DNA from: G965213525 sp965213525
Lineage (GTDB): Bacteria; Actinomycetota; Acidimicrobiia; Acidimicrobiales; Poriferisodalaceae
Assembly: GCA_965213525.1 (NCBI GenBank)
Contig: OZ243889.1
Location: 1,178,001-1,242,000 of the forward strand
DNA: 64,000 nt
Reading direction: 5' to 3'
Shown: positions 25,363 to 34,182 of the stretch, one piece after another
Position numbering within the stretch: position 1 is the first letter of the stretch
How the letters are laid out: every line of letters starts with the position of its first letter
Made by a program: the position numbers and the translations under genes
The notes under the pieces: generated by a model
Databases searched by the model: none
The model's input: only the letters and a program-made list of their open reading frames with translations
Told to the model about the DNA's origin: nothing

Positions 25363-26601
25363 GTGACCGACGTGGACGCTCAGCGGGGCGTCGACCGAGA
25401 CGTCGTCGACCTGGTCGAGGCCTACGAGCCGACCGCCCCGTGGGTGTTGGAGGACCCCGCCGCCGCCCACGCTGTCCTGCGGACCCGGTGCCCGGTGCAC
25501 CGCACCGACGCGCTCGAGCGTCCGCTGTGGTCCCTCAGCCGGGCCGACGACGTCCACGCCGCCCTCACCGACCACGAGCTGTGGTCCAACGCTCGGGGGC
25601 CCGGCATCGGCGACTCGACGAGCGGCCGGGGCGACATGCAACACGACGACCCGCCCGAGCACACCCGGCGACGCCGCTTCGCCCGCGACTGGTTCCTGCC
25701 CACCGCTGTCGGCGACCTCGAGCCGGCGCTGCGATCGCTGTGCGCGTCACTCGTCGACGACGTCGCGCCGCAGGGCCGAGCCGACCTGTACGCCGACGTC
25801 GCCCTCCCCCTGCCGGTCACCAGCTTCTGCGAGCTGATGGGCGTCGAGATCACCGACCGCCAGCGGTTCCTCGACTGGGCCGACGCCCTGGTGGTGGCCA
25901 TGGCGTTCCCCGAGCAGGGGGCCGAGGCCCGCCGCGAGCTCAACGCCTTCACCCTCGCCGAGATCGACCGACGCCGGACGATCGCCGACGGCGGCGGCTC
26001 GCCGCCCCCGGGCCTGCTCACCCACCTCGCCGTCGACACCTACGCCGACGGCGAACGGATGGACCGCCACGAGGCGGTCAACATGAGCAACCAGCTGCTG
26101 ATCGCCGGTCACGAGACGTCGACATCGCTGATCACCAACTGCGTGTGGCGCCTGCTCGAGCGGCCCGAGCGGTGGGAGCGCCTCGTGGCAGAACCGTCGC
26201 TGGTGCCCAACGCCATCGAGGAGAGCCTGCGCTTCGACCCTCCCGTGTTGGGGCTGTGCCGCACGAACAACGTCGACACCACCGTCGACGGGGTCGACAT
26301 CCCGGAGGGTTCCAAGGTCATGATGCTCTACGCGTCGGCCAACCGCGACCCCGGGCGCTTCGACCGGCCTGACGAGTTCGTCCTCGACCGCCTCCTCACC
26401 GACACCCGCCGGCACCACTCGTTCAGCTGGGGCATCCACCACTGCCTCGGGGCCAACCTCGCCCGCCTCACGGGGCGGGTGGCGGTCGAGACCCTCGTGG
26501 ACCGCCTGCCGTCACTGCGACTCGACGGCCCGACCACCCGGGTGCCGTCGCCGTTCCTGTGGGGTCGCAAGCACCTCCCCGTCACCTGGAGCGTCTCATG
26601 A
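25363..26601 (+). CDS. Cytochrome P450 (1)
   Basis: Soluble bacterial P450 of 412 residues. The heme loop is SFSWGIHHCLGANL with axial C361, the I-helix has LIAGHETST and the K-helix EESLR (ExxR) is intact. The GTG at 25363 is preceded by GAGGGGGG. The stop overlaps the next P450 start (ATGA), so the two are co-translated. Very similar in layout to the P450 at 39894 (both have GxETxTSLITNxVWRLLER). Substrate not known; no ferredoxin gene adjoins. Confidence 0.93.
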   Translation: MTDVDAQRGVDRDVVDLVEAYEPTAPWVLEDPAAAHAVLRTRCPVHRTDALERPLWSLSRADDVHAALTDHELWSNARGPGIGDSTSGRGDMQHDDPPEHTRRRRFARDWFLPTAVGDLEPALRSLCASLVDDVAPQGRADLYADVALPLPVTSFCELMGVEITDRQRFLDWADALVVAMAFPEQGAEARRELNAFTLAEIDRRRTIADGGGSPPPGLLTHLAVDTYADGERMDRHEAVNMSNQLLIAGHETSTSLITNCVWRLLERPERWERLVAEPSLVPNAIEESLRFDPPVLGLCRTNNVDTTVDGVDIPEGSKVMMLYASANRDPGRFDRPDEFVLDRLLTDTRRHHSFSWGIHHCLGANLARLTGRVAVETLVDRLPSLRLDGPTTRVPSPFLWGRKHLPVTWSVS

Positions 26602-27872
26602 GCACCCACCACGCCGCGCCGGGCCAGGGCGTGCCGCCCGTCGAGGTGGACCTGTTCGACAAGGCCACCGTCGACTGCCCCTATGACGCCTACGACACGC
26701 TGCGAGCGCTCGCCCCGGTGTGGCGAGAGCCCCGCACCGGCATGTTCGTCGTCACCCGCTACGACGACGTGCGGGCGATCCTGTCTGACACCGAGCGCTA
26801 CACCAACGAGCGCACGCGGGCCCGGCGTGATCCCCGTTCGGAGATGCTCGGCAAGCTGTACCGGGCGAAGGGCTGGGTTCCCGCCCCGACCCTGGCCGGG
26901 CGCGACGACCCCAACCACAAGGAGATGCGGGGGCTGTTCAACCACGCCTTCCGCCCGTCTCGGATCAAGCAGCTCGAACCGTTCATCGAATCACTCGCCC
27001 ACCGCCTCCTCGACGAGATCGTCGACGCCGGCACCTGTGACTGGGTGCGGGCCTTCGCCGTGCCGCTGCCCCTCATCGTGATCGGTGAGCAGATGGGCGC
27101 GCCCGAGTCCGACATCTGGCAGATCAAGGCGTGGACCGACGCCTGGGTGCAGCGCCTCGGGATGATGCAGAGCGACGACGAGGCCATCTGGTCCACCGAG
27201 ATGGAGATCGAGGCCCAGCACTACTTCCAACCGATCTTCGAGCGGTTGCGGGCCGAGCCCGACGACACGCTGCTGTCTGACCTCGTCAACACCCCCGTGC
27301 CCGAGTGGGGTCGCACGCTCTCTGACGAGGAGCTCCACGCCGAGATGATGGCCGACACCTTCGTGGGCGGGTCCGAGACCACCACCAACGCCCTGTCGGC
27401 CGGGGTGATGCTGTTGATCCAGAACCCTGCCGTGCGGGCCCAGGTGTGGGAGGACCCCGACACCCACGTGCCGCTGCTCGTCGAGGAGGTGCTGCGCCTC
27501 GAGGGACCGGTGCAGGGGCTGTTCCGCACCGCCCGGGTCGACGTCGAGCTGCACGGGGTGCACATCCCCGCCGGCTCGGTGCTCAACATCCGCTACGCCG
27601 CAGCCAACCGCGACCACGAGATGTTCGACTGCCCCGCCGACATGGACCTCGGGCGCGACAAGCTGCGCCAGCACCTCGCCTTCGGGTTCGGCGTGCACTT
27701 CTGCATGGGCGCCCCGCTCGCCCGGCGCGAGCTGGCCGTCGGGTTCCGGGCGCTCGTCGACCGGGTCGAGGACCTGTGGCTCGTCGAGGGCGCCAACGAC
27801 TTCTCGGTGCAGCCCAACTTCTGCCTGCGAGCCCTCGAGCAGCTCCACATCGGCGTCACGCCCCGGGCCTGA
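26598..27872 (+). CDS. Cytochrome P450 (2)
   Basis: P450 of 424 residues. Heme loop AFGFGVHFCMGAPLARRE with axial C369, I-helix FVGGSETTTNAL, K-helix EEVLR. It starts in ATGA overlap with the preceding P450, which fixes the start; an open frame 13 residues longer exists but lies inside the upstream gene. Differs enough from P450 (1) to be a different subfamily. The pair may act in sequence on one substrate. Confidence 0.93.
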   Translation: MSTHHAAPGQGVPPVEVDLFDKATVDCPYDAYDTLRALAPVWREPRTGMFVVTRYDDVRAILSDTERYTNERTRARRDPRSEMLGKLYRAKGWVPAPTLAGRDDPNHKEMRGLFNHAFRPSRIKQLEPFIESLAHRLLDEIVDAGTCDWVRAFAVPLPLIVIGEQMGAPESDIWQIKAWTDAWVQRLGMMQSDDEAIWSTEMEIEAQHYFQPIFERLRAEPDDTLLSDLVNTPVPEWGRTLSDEELHAEMMADTFVGGSETTTNALSAGVMLLIQNPAVRAQVWEDPDTHVPLLVEEVLRLEGPVQGLFRTARVDVELHGVHIPAGSVLNIRYAAANRDHEMFDCPADMDLGRDKLRQHLAFGFGVHFCMGAPLARRELAVGFRALVDRVEDLWLVEGANDFSVQPNFCLRALEQLHIGVTPRA

Positions 27873-27913
27873 TCTCGGCCCCGCCCAGCTGTCAGGTACC
27901 GGTGACCAGCTTC

Positions 27914-27950
27914 CTGGCCGGATCCGCACTCTTCTGATCCAGCCGGCCAG
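27914..27950. terminator. Probable bidirectional terminator hairpin
   Basis: CTGGCCGG (27914-27921) pairs with CCGGCCAG (27943-27950); the stem can continue with a three-base bulge through ATC/GAT. It lies between the converging P450 (2) and the small HTH gene, where a terminator for both is expected. Confidence 0.45.
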
Positions 27951-27989
27951 CTCGACCCGGTGCTGCTGCGCGCCCCTCGCCGGTCGGGC

Positions 27990-28265
27990 TCAACCGGTCT
28001 CGATGACGCTCCCGTACCGCTGCTGCGCAGCCTGGGCCGACGTGCCGAGCAGCTCGCCGACCCGCTGCCAGGTGACGCCCTTGGATCGCGCTGCGGTGAC
28101 CGCCTCGATGACCTGACGTTCGCTTCGTGCCCAGGCCAGGGCTGCGCGTTCGAGGAGGTGCTCCTCGACAGGGCGCTCGTCACCGGGCTGCGGCTCGTAC
28201 GCCTCGAAGCGCTCGGCGAGCGCCTCAGCGTGGTCGAGGATCTCTTGGATGGACTTCGGCATCAC
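27990..28265 (-). CDS. Small HTH protein, antitoxin-like
   Basis: A 91-residue, mostly helical acidic protein with a clear helix-turn-helix near the C-terminus (VTWQRVGELLGTSAQAAQQR). The ATG overlaps the stop of the upstream small gene (ATGA), so the two are made together. The arrangement, toxin-like gene first and DNA-binding partner second, resembles reverse-order type II toxin-antitoxin modules. Toxicity and pairing are inferred. Confidence 0.62.
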   Translation of the reverse strand: MMPKSIQEILDHAEALAERFEAYEPQPGDERPVEEHLLERAALAWARSERQVIEAVTAARSKGVTWQRVGELLGTSAQAAQQRYGSVIETG

Positions 28266-28495
28266 GTCTCCAGGAACTTGGGGCGGGCCGCCATGGCGTG
28301 GAGGATGAACTCGATGCCCTCTGCCTCGGTCAGCCCGACTTCGAGCAAGCGAGCCGATGCATCTGGACCGATGATCATCGTGAGACCGTCAAGGTCGAAC
28401 ACTCGGATCGGATACCGGTGGGCGTGCAGCATGTCCTCGTCCGCGATCCCGTGCCGGCGGGCGCTGGGCAGGATCACGGGATCCGCAGCCGTCAA
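28262..28495 (-). CDS. Small protein, possible toxin of a two-gene module
   Basis: A 77-residue protein with an alpha/beta pattern (ILPSARRHGIADEDMLHAHR, then FDLDGLTMIIGPDASARLLEVG and a basic C-terminal helix). The HGI-x-DEDMLHA followed by a beta-rich centre and MAARPKF resembles a widespread actinobacterial family of toxin-like proteins, loosely BrnT-like. The start is TTG, with AAGG upstream. It overlaps the HTH gene by four bases. No catalytic residues can be claimed. Confidence 0.55.
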   Translation of the reverse strand: MTAADPVILPSARRHGIADEDMLHAHRYPIRVFDLDGLTMIIGPDASARLLEVGLTEAEGIEFILHAMAARPKFLET

Positions 28496-28546
28496 CGTAC
28501 CTTGAGGTAGGGCCGCCCGGCAGCCGCCGAGCGGGCCCAGCCGGAC

Positions 28547-28831
28547 TCAGTCACAGGGCCCGGCCAAGTGTGCCCGCTCGAGGACGAGGGCGAACACCTC
28601 GTCGAGACCGGGGTGCTCGCCCCAGCTGACGACCTCGTCGAGGACGCCGGCCACGGGCCCGCACGGGTCTCGGCGCACCTCGGCAACGAGGCGTCGCCAC
28701 GCCGTCAGCCCGCCCCGCTCGACGGCCGCCAACACGGCCTCGGCGGGCCAGTCGCGCACGTCGTCGGTGGGCCCGACCACGACGTTGCGTCCCACCGACC
28801 GGGCGACAGCGTCGGCGCTAGCGGCGCTCAC
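28547..28831 (-). CDS. Small partner protein of a nucleotidyltransferase (antitoxin-like)
   Basis: A 94-residue protein; the C-terminal half (LTAWRRLVAEVRRDPCGPVAGVL, then EHPGLDEVFALVLERA) matches by pattern the small proteins that accompany AbiEii-like nucleotidyltransferases in actinobacteria. The GTG start overlaps the stop of the nucleotidyltransferase (GTGA), which sets the start. Probably the antitoxin or regulator of the pair. In many systems the antitoxin comes first; here it comes second. Confidence 0.6.
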   Translation of the reverse strand: MSAASADAVARSVGRNVVVGPTDDVRDWPAEAVLAAVERGGLTAWRRLVAEVRRDPCGPVAGVLDEVVSWGEHPGLDEVFALVLERAHLAGPCD

Positions 28832-29526
28832 CGGGCCTCCCCCGGGTCGAGCTCGAGCATGCGTGCCGCCACGGTGCGGAGGTGCTCCACGACCGCTGAC
28901 CACTTCTGCCAACGGGGATCGAGACGCCGGTACACCTCGAGCTCGTCGATGGTGCGCCGATCCCGGGGACGGGGGTCACCGAGCTGGCGGACGAGCTGGC
29001 ACGCCACCCGCCCATCGCCCTCGTACAGGTCGGCGTAGTAGTCGTCGAGCCCGATGAGGGTGCGTGCGGCCGCATCGAGGCCGAGGTGGTCGCCGAGCGC
29101 TGCCAGGTCGAGGTAGTCCCGGGTCTGGTTGCGGGTGACCGCCAGCCAGGCCTTGATGCGCAGCATCTCCGCCGCGGTGGGCACCGTGAGGACCTTGCCG
29201 GACATGTCGAGGCGCTCCACTTCGAGGGGACGAGCCCGGCGGAGCTGGCGGATGCCCGACTCGATCCCTCCGAGGGACCCGAGGATGATCCGGCCGGGTT
29301 GGGCGCGCGCCGTCGACCAGTCCCCGAGCGCCTCCAGGTTGTGCAGCACCGTGTCGAAGCGGTCGGCCAGATCGGCGACGACGTGGTCGTGATCAAACGA
29401 GAGCCGATGACCGGCGTGGTGTGCGGCGGCCGAACCACCGACGAGCACGGCTCCGGGGACGATCGCCTGCAGTCGTGCGGCACTGGCTAGCACCACCTCC
29501 AGCGTCGGTTCGCCGGGCCCGGTCAC
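28828..29526 (-). CDS. Nucleotidyltransferase, AbiEii-toxin-like
   Basis: A 232-residue protein with a minimal nucleotidyltransferase core: VLVGGSAAAHHAG (the GGS turn) followed by SFDHDHVV with the acidic pair, then a helical domain (MLRIKAWLAVTRNQTRDYLD, typical of the family). The start is GTG 29526; a TAGCGT box at 29534-29539 lies seven bases upstream, so the message may be leaderless. Members act as type IV toxins or phage-defence proteins by adding nucleotides to tRNA. The sequence does not prove defence. Confidence 0.72.
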   Translation of the reverse strand: MTGPGEPTLEVVLASAARLQAIVPGAVLVGGSAAAHHAGHRLSFDHDHVVADLADRFDTVLHNLEALGDWSTARAQPGRIILGSLGGIESGIRQLRRARPLEVERLDMSGKVLTVPTAAEMLRIKAWLAVTRNQTRDYLDLAALGDHLGLDAAARTLIGLDDYYADLYEGDGRVACQLVRQLGDPRPRDRRTIDELEVYRRLDPRWQKWSAVVEHLRTVAARMLELDPGEAR

Positions 29527-29663
29527 ATGCCGAACGCTACTGTCGGGCCTCCGCCCTCGCGAGGGGCGCTGGGGATCTTCGGCGGAGTCGCACCATTCCG
29601 CTGGCACCGCTCCGGCTGAACCCGCGGGGACGACCCGGCGCAACGACGTCAGAGGCGGGGAAC

Positions 29664-30500
29664 GTGTCGATCGAGGAGCCCTACGGGGAGCTGATCACCT
29701 CGACGCTCGACATCGCGACGTGGAACCTCTGGGGACGGTTCGGTCCGTGGGAGCAGCGACACGACCGCATCGTCGACACGTCGCTGCAGCATCCCGTCGA
29801 CGTCCTGGTGTTGCAAGAGAGCTGGACGACCCCCGACGGAGGGTCCCAGGCCGAGCTCCTCGGCCAGGCACTGGGGCTCGGTCACTGGTTCGTGGGGCTT
29901 CCGGGGCCCGATCACGGCGGGTGGCACCCCGCATCGGCCATCGTGTCGCGGTGGCCCATCGATCGGCCCCACCATCGATCGTTCGAAGCGGTCGAGGACG
30001 TCCGGGGCTGGCCCGGCCAGGTCGTCGCCGCGACCGTCGTCGGTCCGCGGGGGCGGGTGCCGGTCATCGGGGTGGCACTCGACTGGCCGCCCCACGGCGG
30101 GCCGACGCGATTGGTCGCAGTCCGACAGCTCGCTGCGCTGTGCCGGGAGCTCGGACGGGCCGAGGCCTACCCCGTCGTGGTGTGCGGTGACTTCAACGCC
30201 GGACCCGATTCGGCGGAGCTTCGAGCGCTCACCGGCCTCGATGCGCCTGCTGCGCCGGGCTTCGTGCTCTTCGACGCCTGGACCACAGCCGGGCAGGGCC
30301 CCGGGATCACCTGGGATCGCACAAACCGCTGGGCGATGCCGACGCTCCTGGCGTCACGTCGGATCGACTTCATCCTGACCGGCTGGCCGAGTCAGCCGGG
30401 AGGGGGCGGCGACGTGCTCCGAGTGCGTGTCATCGGCGACGACGATCCCGAACATCCACCGTCGGACCACTACGCCGTGAGCGCCCGACTCCGCTATTGA
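29664..30500 (+). CDS. Endonuclease/exonuclease/phosphatase family protein
   Basis: A 278-residue EEP-fold hydrolase. Motifs in order: ATWNLWG near the start, LQESW (metal-binding Glu), VCGDFNAGPDS (Asp/Asn pair) and a final PSDHYAVSARL with catalytic His. These define the DNase I-like metal-dependent phosphoesterases. GTG at 29664 follows AGGCGGGG. A longer frame runs upstream but overlaps the divergent nucleotidyltransferase promoter. No signal peptide. The substrate (nucleic acid, phosphoinositide or other phosphodiester) is open. Confidence 0.85.
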   Translation: MSIEEPYGELITSTLDIATWNLWGRFGPWEQRHDRIVDTSLQHPVDVLVLQESWTTPDGGSQAELLGQALGLGHWFVGLPGPDHGGWHPASAIVSRWPIDRPHHRSFEAVEDVRGWPGQVVAATVVGPRGRVPVIGVALDWPPHGGPTRLVAVRQLAALCRELGRAEAYPVVVCGDFNAGPDSAELRALTGLDAPAAPGFVLFDAWTTAGQGPGITWDRTNRWAMPTLLASRRIDFILTGWPSQPGGGGDVLRVRVIGDDDPEHPPSDHYAVSARLRY

Positions 30501-30583
30501 GGCTCAGCTGCGCCGGGACGGCATCGATCGCCGCCACGGGAAGCGGGCGTCCACTGCTCCCCGCAGCAGACCCGTCCGCCGAC

Positions 30584-31981
30584 TCAGCTGGCTCGGTGGG
30601 CCGTCCCAGCGGCCAGCTCTTCGTCGCTGATCCAGCTGCCGTGGAAGCCGAACGGCACACGGCGGGGCATGCGCACCCGTGCCACGGGGCCGGCGGCGGG
30701 ATCCGACGCGTCGAGCACGACGAGCTCGCTGGCGTCGTCGGCGGCGTCGTAGACGAAGCCCATCGCCCAGCCCTCGTCCTCGGCGGCGCCATCCCCGGCA
30801 CGAGCGAAGGCGAACTCGCCCGGATGCGCCGTCGGCCCGAGGTCACAGACCTCTGACGAGCCGTCGGTGAGGTCGTAGCGAACGACGGTGCCGGGGTCGG
30901 TGAGCGCGCCCCGACCCTCGGGACGCTGCGCCGCCACCCAGCCGTAGCGGTGTCGCAGGCCGACGACCCGGTCGTCGACGCGGGGGAAGGCGTGGGCGAC
31001 GTCGTCGAGCTGGCGTTCGCGCACCGACCCGTCGGACAGGTCGAGCTCCCAGCGGTGCAGGTACGACGGCGGGAAGTCGTCCATCGACTCCCGCCACATC
31101 GACTCGTGGCGGCCCACGTCACACACGACGGTGTCGCCGTCGACGTAGGCGTTGAGGGGGTGGAACACGTAGCAGGGGTCGACCTCGAACCAGCGGATGT
31201 CGGCGTCGGTGCCCATGCGGGGCAGCACGCCGACGCGGGCGCCGTGGTCGTCGCTCCAGCCGATGGGCGGCTCGCCTCGCATGGCTGCCTCGACGTCGAT
31301 GACCACCGGCAGGTCCATGAACACGGCGTGGTCGCGGGTGATCATGAAGTCGTGCATCATCGTCGGCGCCGGCACGCTGATCGGCGCGGAGTGCACCAGG
31401 CGGCCGGCGGCGTCGAGCACGTGGTAGGTGAGGAACGGCTCGACCGCCCCGTAGCCGAAGAAGTGCAGCTCCCCGGTCTCAGGACACAGCTTCGGGTGGG
31501 CGGTGAAGGCGGTGGCGAGCTTGCCGCCGAAGTCGTCGCACCCCACCGTGGCGAGCTCGGCGTCGACCTCGTAGGGCAGGTGGCCCTCCTCGAGGGCCCA
31601 GATGCGACCGGCGTGGGCCACCACGTGGGTGTTGGCCGCGCTGGCGGTGGGGTCGAGCATCGTGTCGGGAGCCATGGCGTCGAGGTCACCCCGGTACTTC
31701 GACGTCTGCACGTAGCGGTTTCGGTACCACGACGCCCGACCGGCATCGAGGCGCACGCCGTGCAGCATGCCGTCACCGAAGAACCAGTGGCCCGCCGCCC
31801 CGCTCTTGGGGTTGGACCCGTTGCGGACGTAGAGCCCGGTCAGCTCGCGCGGCAGGGACCCGATGACCTCGAGGTCGACGTCGGTCCGCTCGTCGTGCAC
31901 GGGGGCGTAGTTGCCCTTGAGGAACCAGGGAGCGGTGGCGTCGTCGGCGGCGGTGGTGCGCCCCGGTTCGGTGGCGGTCAT
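30584..31981 (-). CDS. Carotenoid oxygenase (RPE65/CCD family)
   Basis: A 465-residue iron enzyme that cleaves carbon-carbon double bonds of carotenoids, stilbenes or lignin-derived compounds. Family landmarks: LYVRNGSNP, the four iron-binding histidine regions (FTAHPKL, MMHDFMIT, FHPLNAY and the C-terminal GFHGSW). The ATG at 31981 has GGAAGGA upstream and overlaps the stop of the ABM-domain gene (ATGA). Pairing with a small monooxygenase suggests one oxidative step chain. Confidence 0.92.
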   Translation of the reverse strand: MTATEPGRTTAADDATAPWFLKGNYAPVHDERTDVDLEVIGSLPRELTGLYVRNGSNPKSGAAGHWFFGDGMLHGVRLDAGRASWYRNRYVQTSKYRGDLDAMAPDTMLDPTASAANTHVVAHAGRIWALEEGHLPYEVDAELATVGCDDFGGKLATAFTAHPKLCPETGELHFFGYGAVEPFLTYHVLDAAGRLVHSAPISVPAPTMMHDFMITRDHAVFMDLPVVIDVEAAMRGEPPIGWSDDHGARVGVLPRMGTDADIRWFEVDPCYVFHPLNAYVDGDTVVCDVGRHESMWRESMDDFPPSYLHRWELDLSDGSVRERQLDDVAHAFPRVDDRVVGLRHRYGWVAAQRPEGRGALTDPGTVVRYDLTDGSSEVCDLGPTAHPGEFAFARAGDGAAEDEGWAMGFVYDAADDASELVVLDASDPAAGPVARVRMPRRVPFGFHGSWISDEELAAGTAHRAS

Positions 31982-32382
31982 CGGCGGTCCTTCCACCAGT
32001 CGGCCACCTGGGCGGCGTACCGGTCGCTGTAGCGGGCGGTGAGCTCGTCGGCGTCAGCCGGGGCGTCCTGGTGCTCGGTCGGCGGCAGGTCCGACGCCCC
32101 CTGGATCGGGTCGACCCACTCCAGGCGGAACGCCTCCATGACCTCACCGAGCGACGGAGCCTCCTGCTCGTGGTGGTCGCTGGTCTGGTGGTCGATGAAG
32201 GCCTGGAAGTCGTCGAAGGCGAGCAACGTGTAGTAGCTGCGCGGCTCGGCGCCACGCCAGTACTCATATCGACGCACCCCCGTCTCGTGTTCGTGGGTGT
32301 CTCGCACGAGGCGGCGGGCGATGTCTTCGAAGCGATCCTCGCTGCCCTCGCGAATGGTGATGTGGGCGAGGATCGTTGCCAT
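31978..32382 (-). CDS. Antibiotic-biosynthesis-monooxygenase (ABM) domain protein
   Basis: A 134-residue protein with one ABM ferredoxin-like domain at residues 1-90 (ATILAHITIREGSEDRFEDI, then RRYEYWRGAEPRSYY) and a polar tail ending in WWKDRR. ABM proteins are cofactor-free monooxygenases or heme-degrading relatives. A longer frame upstream is arginine-rich and not like the family. Overlaps the carotenoid-oxygenase start. Confidence 0.82.
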   Translation of the reverse strand: MATILAHITIREGSEDRFEDIARRLVRDTHEHETGVRRYEYWRGAEPRSYYTLLAFDDFQAFIDHQTSDHHEQEAPSLGEVMEAFRLEWVDPIQGASDLPPTEHQDAPADADELTARYSDRYAAQVADWWKDRR

Positions 32383-32492
32383 GGGCCGAACGTAGCTGCG
32401 CCAGCAGGCTGGTGCTCCACCACCGGCGCCGGCGCCGGCGGCGCCCCGGGCGGCGTCCCCGACGGCGTCCCCGAGGCGGCCTCGGCGCCACC

Positions 32493-32524
32493 GGCGTCGT
32501 GGCTCAGCGGCGTCGTGGCTCAGC
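32493..32524. repeat. 16-bp direct repeat spanning a stop codon
   Basis: Two identical 16-base copies head to tail (32493-32508 and 32509-32524). The second copy contains the stop codon of the M15-peptidase gene on the minus strand. One of three such 3'-end duplications in this window. Confidence 0.85.
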
Positions 32525-33308
32525 GGCCGGTGGCGCTGAAGTGCATCCAGTCCTTGGCCGAGGCCCAGTGCCCTCCCCACGCCCAGCCGACGTCGGCGAA
32601 GGCGGCCACCACCTCGTCGCCGTCGTGGATCACCCCCGGCACGCCCCGGCGGCGGTCGACGTTCACGGCTGCGAGCTCGGGGATCACCACCTCGCCCCGC
32701 ACGTAGGGGTTGAGGAACGGGTTGAGGTCCAGGGCGAGCCCGTAGGCGTGCTCGGACCACCGTGACCCCCCGACGGTGGACCGGCACACGAAGGCACTCG
32801 ACACGTTGGTATCACCGGTCGGGTGGGCGTCGACCTCGGTGCGGCTGATCACCCGCAACTCCTCGATCGGGAAGCTCGCCGAGTGCAAGCGGCGCAGGAC
32901 CGCCACCACATCGAGCGCGACCGACTCGTGCACGATCAACTCGCCGAGGTGGTGACCGCCGTGGAAGCCGCGGTGGGAGGCCACGACGTAGGCGAGCTCG
33001 TCGGCGTCGACCGGACACCCCTCGTGCCAGGTCGAGCGGGCCAGCACCTCGGGCGGCACCTCGCCGATCGACCAGGCGAACCGGTCGCTCGAGGGGGCGG
33101 GCAGCGGTCCGGTGGGCGTGGGGAATCGACGCACGATGAGCTCGACGGGGGTGGGGCCCGCCTCGCCGAGGCCATCGGGCCCCAGGGGCAGGCGACGCTG
33201 GCCCAACCAATCGGGCGGCAGGTTGCAACCGGTGAGGACCAGGGTCACGACCAGCGCGACGACGAGCGCCAGCCCGGCACGGGCGGGCCGGGCTGTACGG
33301 TCCCTCAC
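32520..33308 (-). CDS. M15-type D,D-carboxypeptidase-like lipoprotein
   Basis: Zinc peptidase-like protein of 262 residues in the envelope. Signal with lipobox VLTGC at about residues 24-28. The C-terminal domain has SEHAYGLALDLNP (SxHxxGxAxD, two zinc ligands) and the late WMHFS (third ligand His), the signature of M15 (VanY-like) peptidases acting on peptidoglycan stem peptides. GTG start chosen because the lipoprotein signal begins there; the open frame continues far upstream on the antisense of the SDR. Divergent from that SDR. Confidence 0.85.
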   Translation of the reverse strand: MRDRTARPARAGLALVVALVVTLVLTGCNLPPDWLGQRRLPLGPDGLGEAGPTPVELIVRRFPTPTGPLPAPSSDRFAWSIGEVPPEVLARSTWHEGCPVDADELAYVVASHRGFHGGHHLGELIVHESVALDVVAVLRRLHSASFPIEELRVISRTEVDAHPTGDTNVSSAFVCRSTVGGSRWSEHAYGLALDLNPFLNPYVRGEVVIPELAAVNVDRRRGVPGVIHDGDEVVAAFADVGWAWGGHWASAKDWMHFSATGR

Positions 33309-33339
33309 CCCAGCAGGGTCACCGAGGAGAGGGCGACAG

Positions 33340-34167
33340 ATGACGGGACGGCTCGACGGCAAGGTGGCGGTCATCACCGGTGCGGCCAGTGGCATCGGAG
33401 CGGGCACGGTGCGACGCTTCGTCGCCGAGGGGGCCGAGGTGGTCGCCGCCGACGTGCAGGGCGGCCCGCTCGGCGAGCTGGCCGCCGGGCTGGGCAGCGC
33501 CGTGCGGGCCATCACCTGTGACGTGTCGGCCGAGGACGACGTCGCCGCCGCCGTCGACCTCGCCGTCGAGGCGTTCGGACGGCTCGACGTGATGTTCAAC
33601 AACGCCGGCATCGTCGGCGCCATCGGCCGCATCGCCGACACGCCCGCCGAGAGCTGGGACCGCACCATCGCCGTGGATCTTCGCAGCGTGTTCCTCGGCA
33701 TGAAGCACGCCGCCCGGGTCATGGTGCCTCGCGAGCAGGGCTCGATCATCTCCACGTCCAGCACCGCCGGCGTCCTCGGTGGTCTCGGCCCCCACGCCTA
33801 CACCGCGGCCAAGCACGCCGTCATCGGGTTGACGAAGTCGGTGGCGTCCGAGCTGGGCACCCACCACATCCGGGTCAACGCCATCTCCCCGGGCAACACC
33901 GTCACGGCCATGACCTCGGCGGTCATCACGGGCAACCCCGACGACACCGAGGCCGCCACCCGCCAGATCGAGGCCGGTTCACCCCTGGGCATCGCCGGCG
34001 TGCCCGACGACATCGCCAACGCCGCGCTCTACCTGGCCAGCGACGAGTCGCGCTACGTCAGCGGCCACACGCTGGTGGTCGACGCCGGCCAGACCACCAA
34101 CGGCGGCAGCGCTCGGTTCCACCAGCAACAGGCGGCGTTGCTCGCCGAGGCGGGCACCCGGCACTGA
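33340..34167 (+). CDS. Short-chain dehydrogenase/reductase
   Basis: Classical SDR of 275 residues with ITGAASGIG, NNAG, catalytic serine in STSSTAG and YTAAK, ending SGHTLVVDAGQTTNGG. GAGGAGAGGG precedes the ATG. The sequence resembles the many actinobacterial SDRs in sterol and terpenoid breakdown (cis-diol or 3-alpha-hydroxysteroid type), but the substrate is not set by motifs. It converges on the PPOX gene. Confidence 0.9.
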   Translation: MTGRLDGKVAVITGAASGIGAGTVRRFVAEGAEVVAADVQGGPLGELAAGLGSAVRAITCDVSAEDDVAAAVDLAVEAFGRLDVMFNNAGIVGAIGRIADTPAESWDRTIAVDLRSVFLGMKHAARVMVPREQGSIISTSSTAGVLGGLGPHAYTAAKHAVIGLTKSVASELGTHHIRVNAISPGNTVTAMTSAVITGNPDDTEAATRQIEAGSPLGIAGVPDDIANAALYLASDESRYVSGHTLVVDAGQTTNGGSARFHQQQAALLAEAGTRH

Positions 34168-34182
34168 CCGGGCCGTGTCGGC

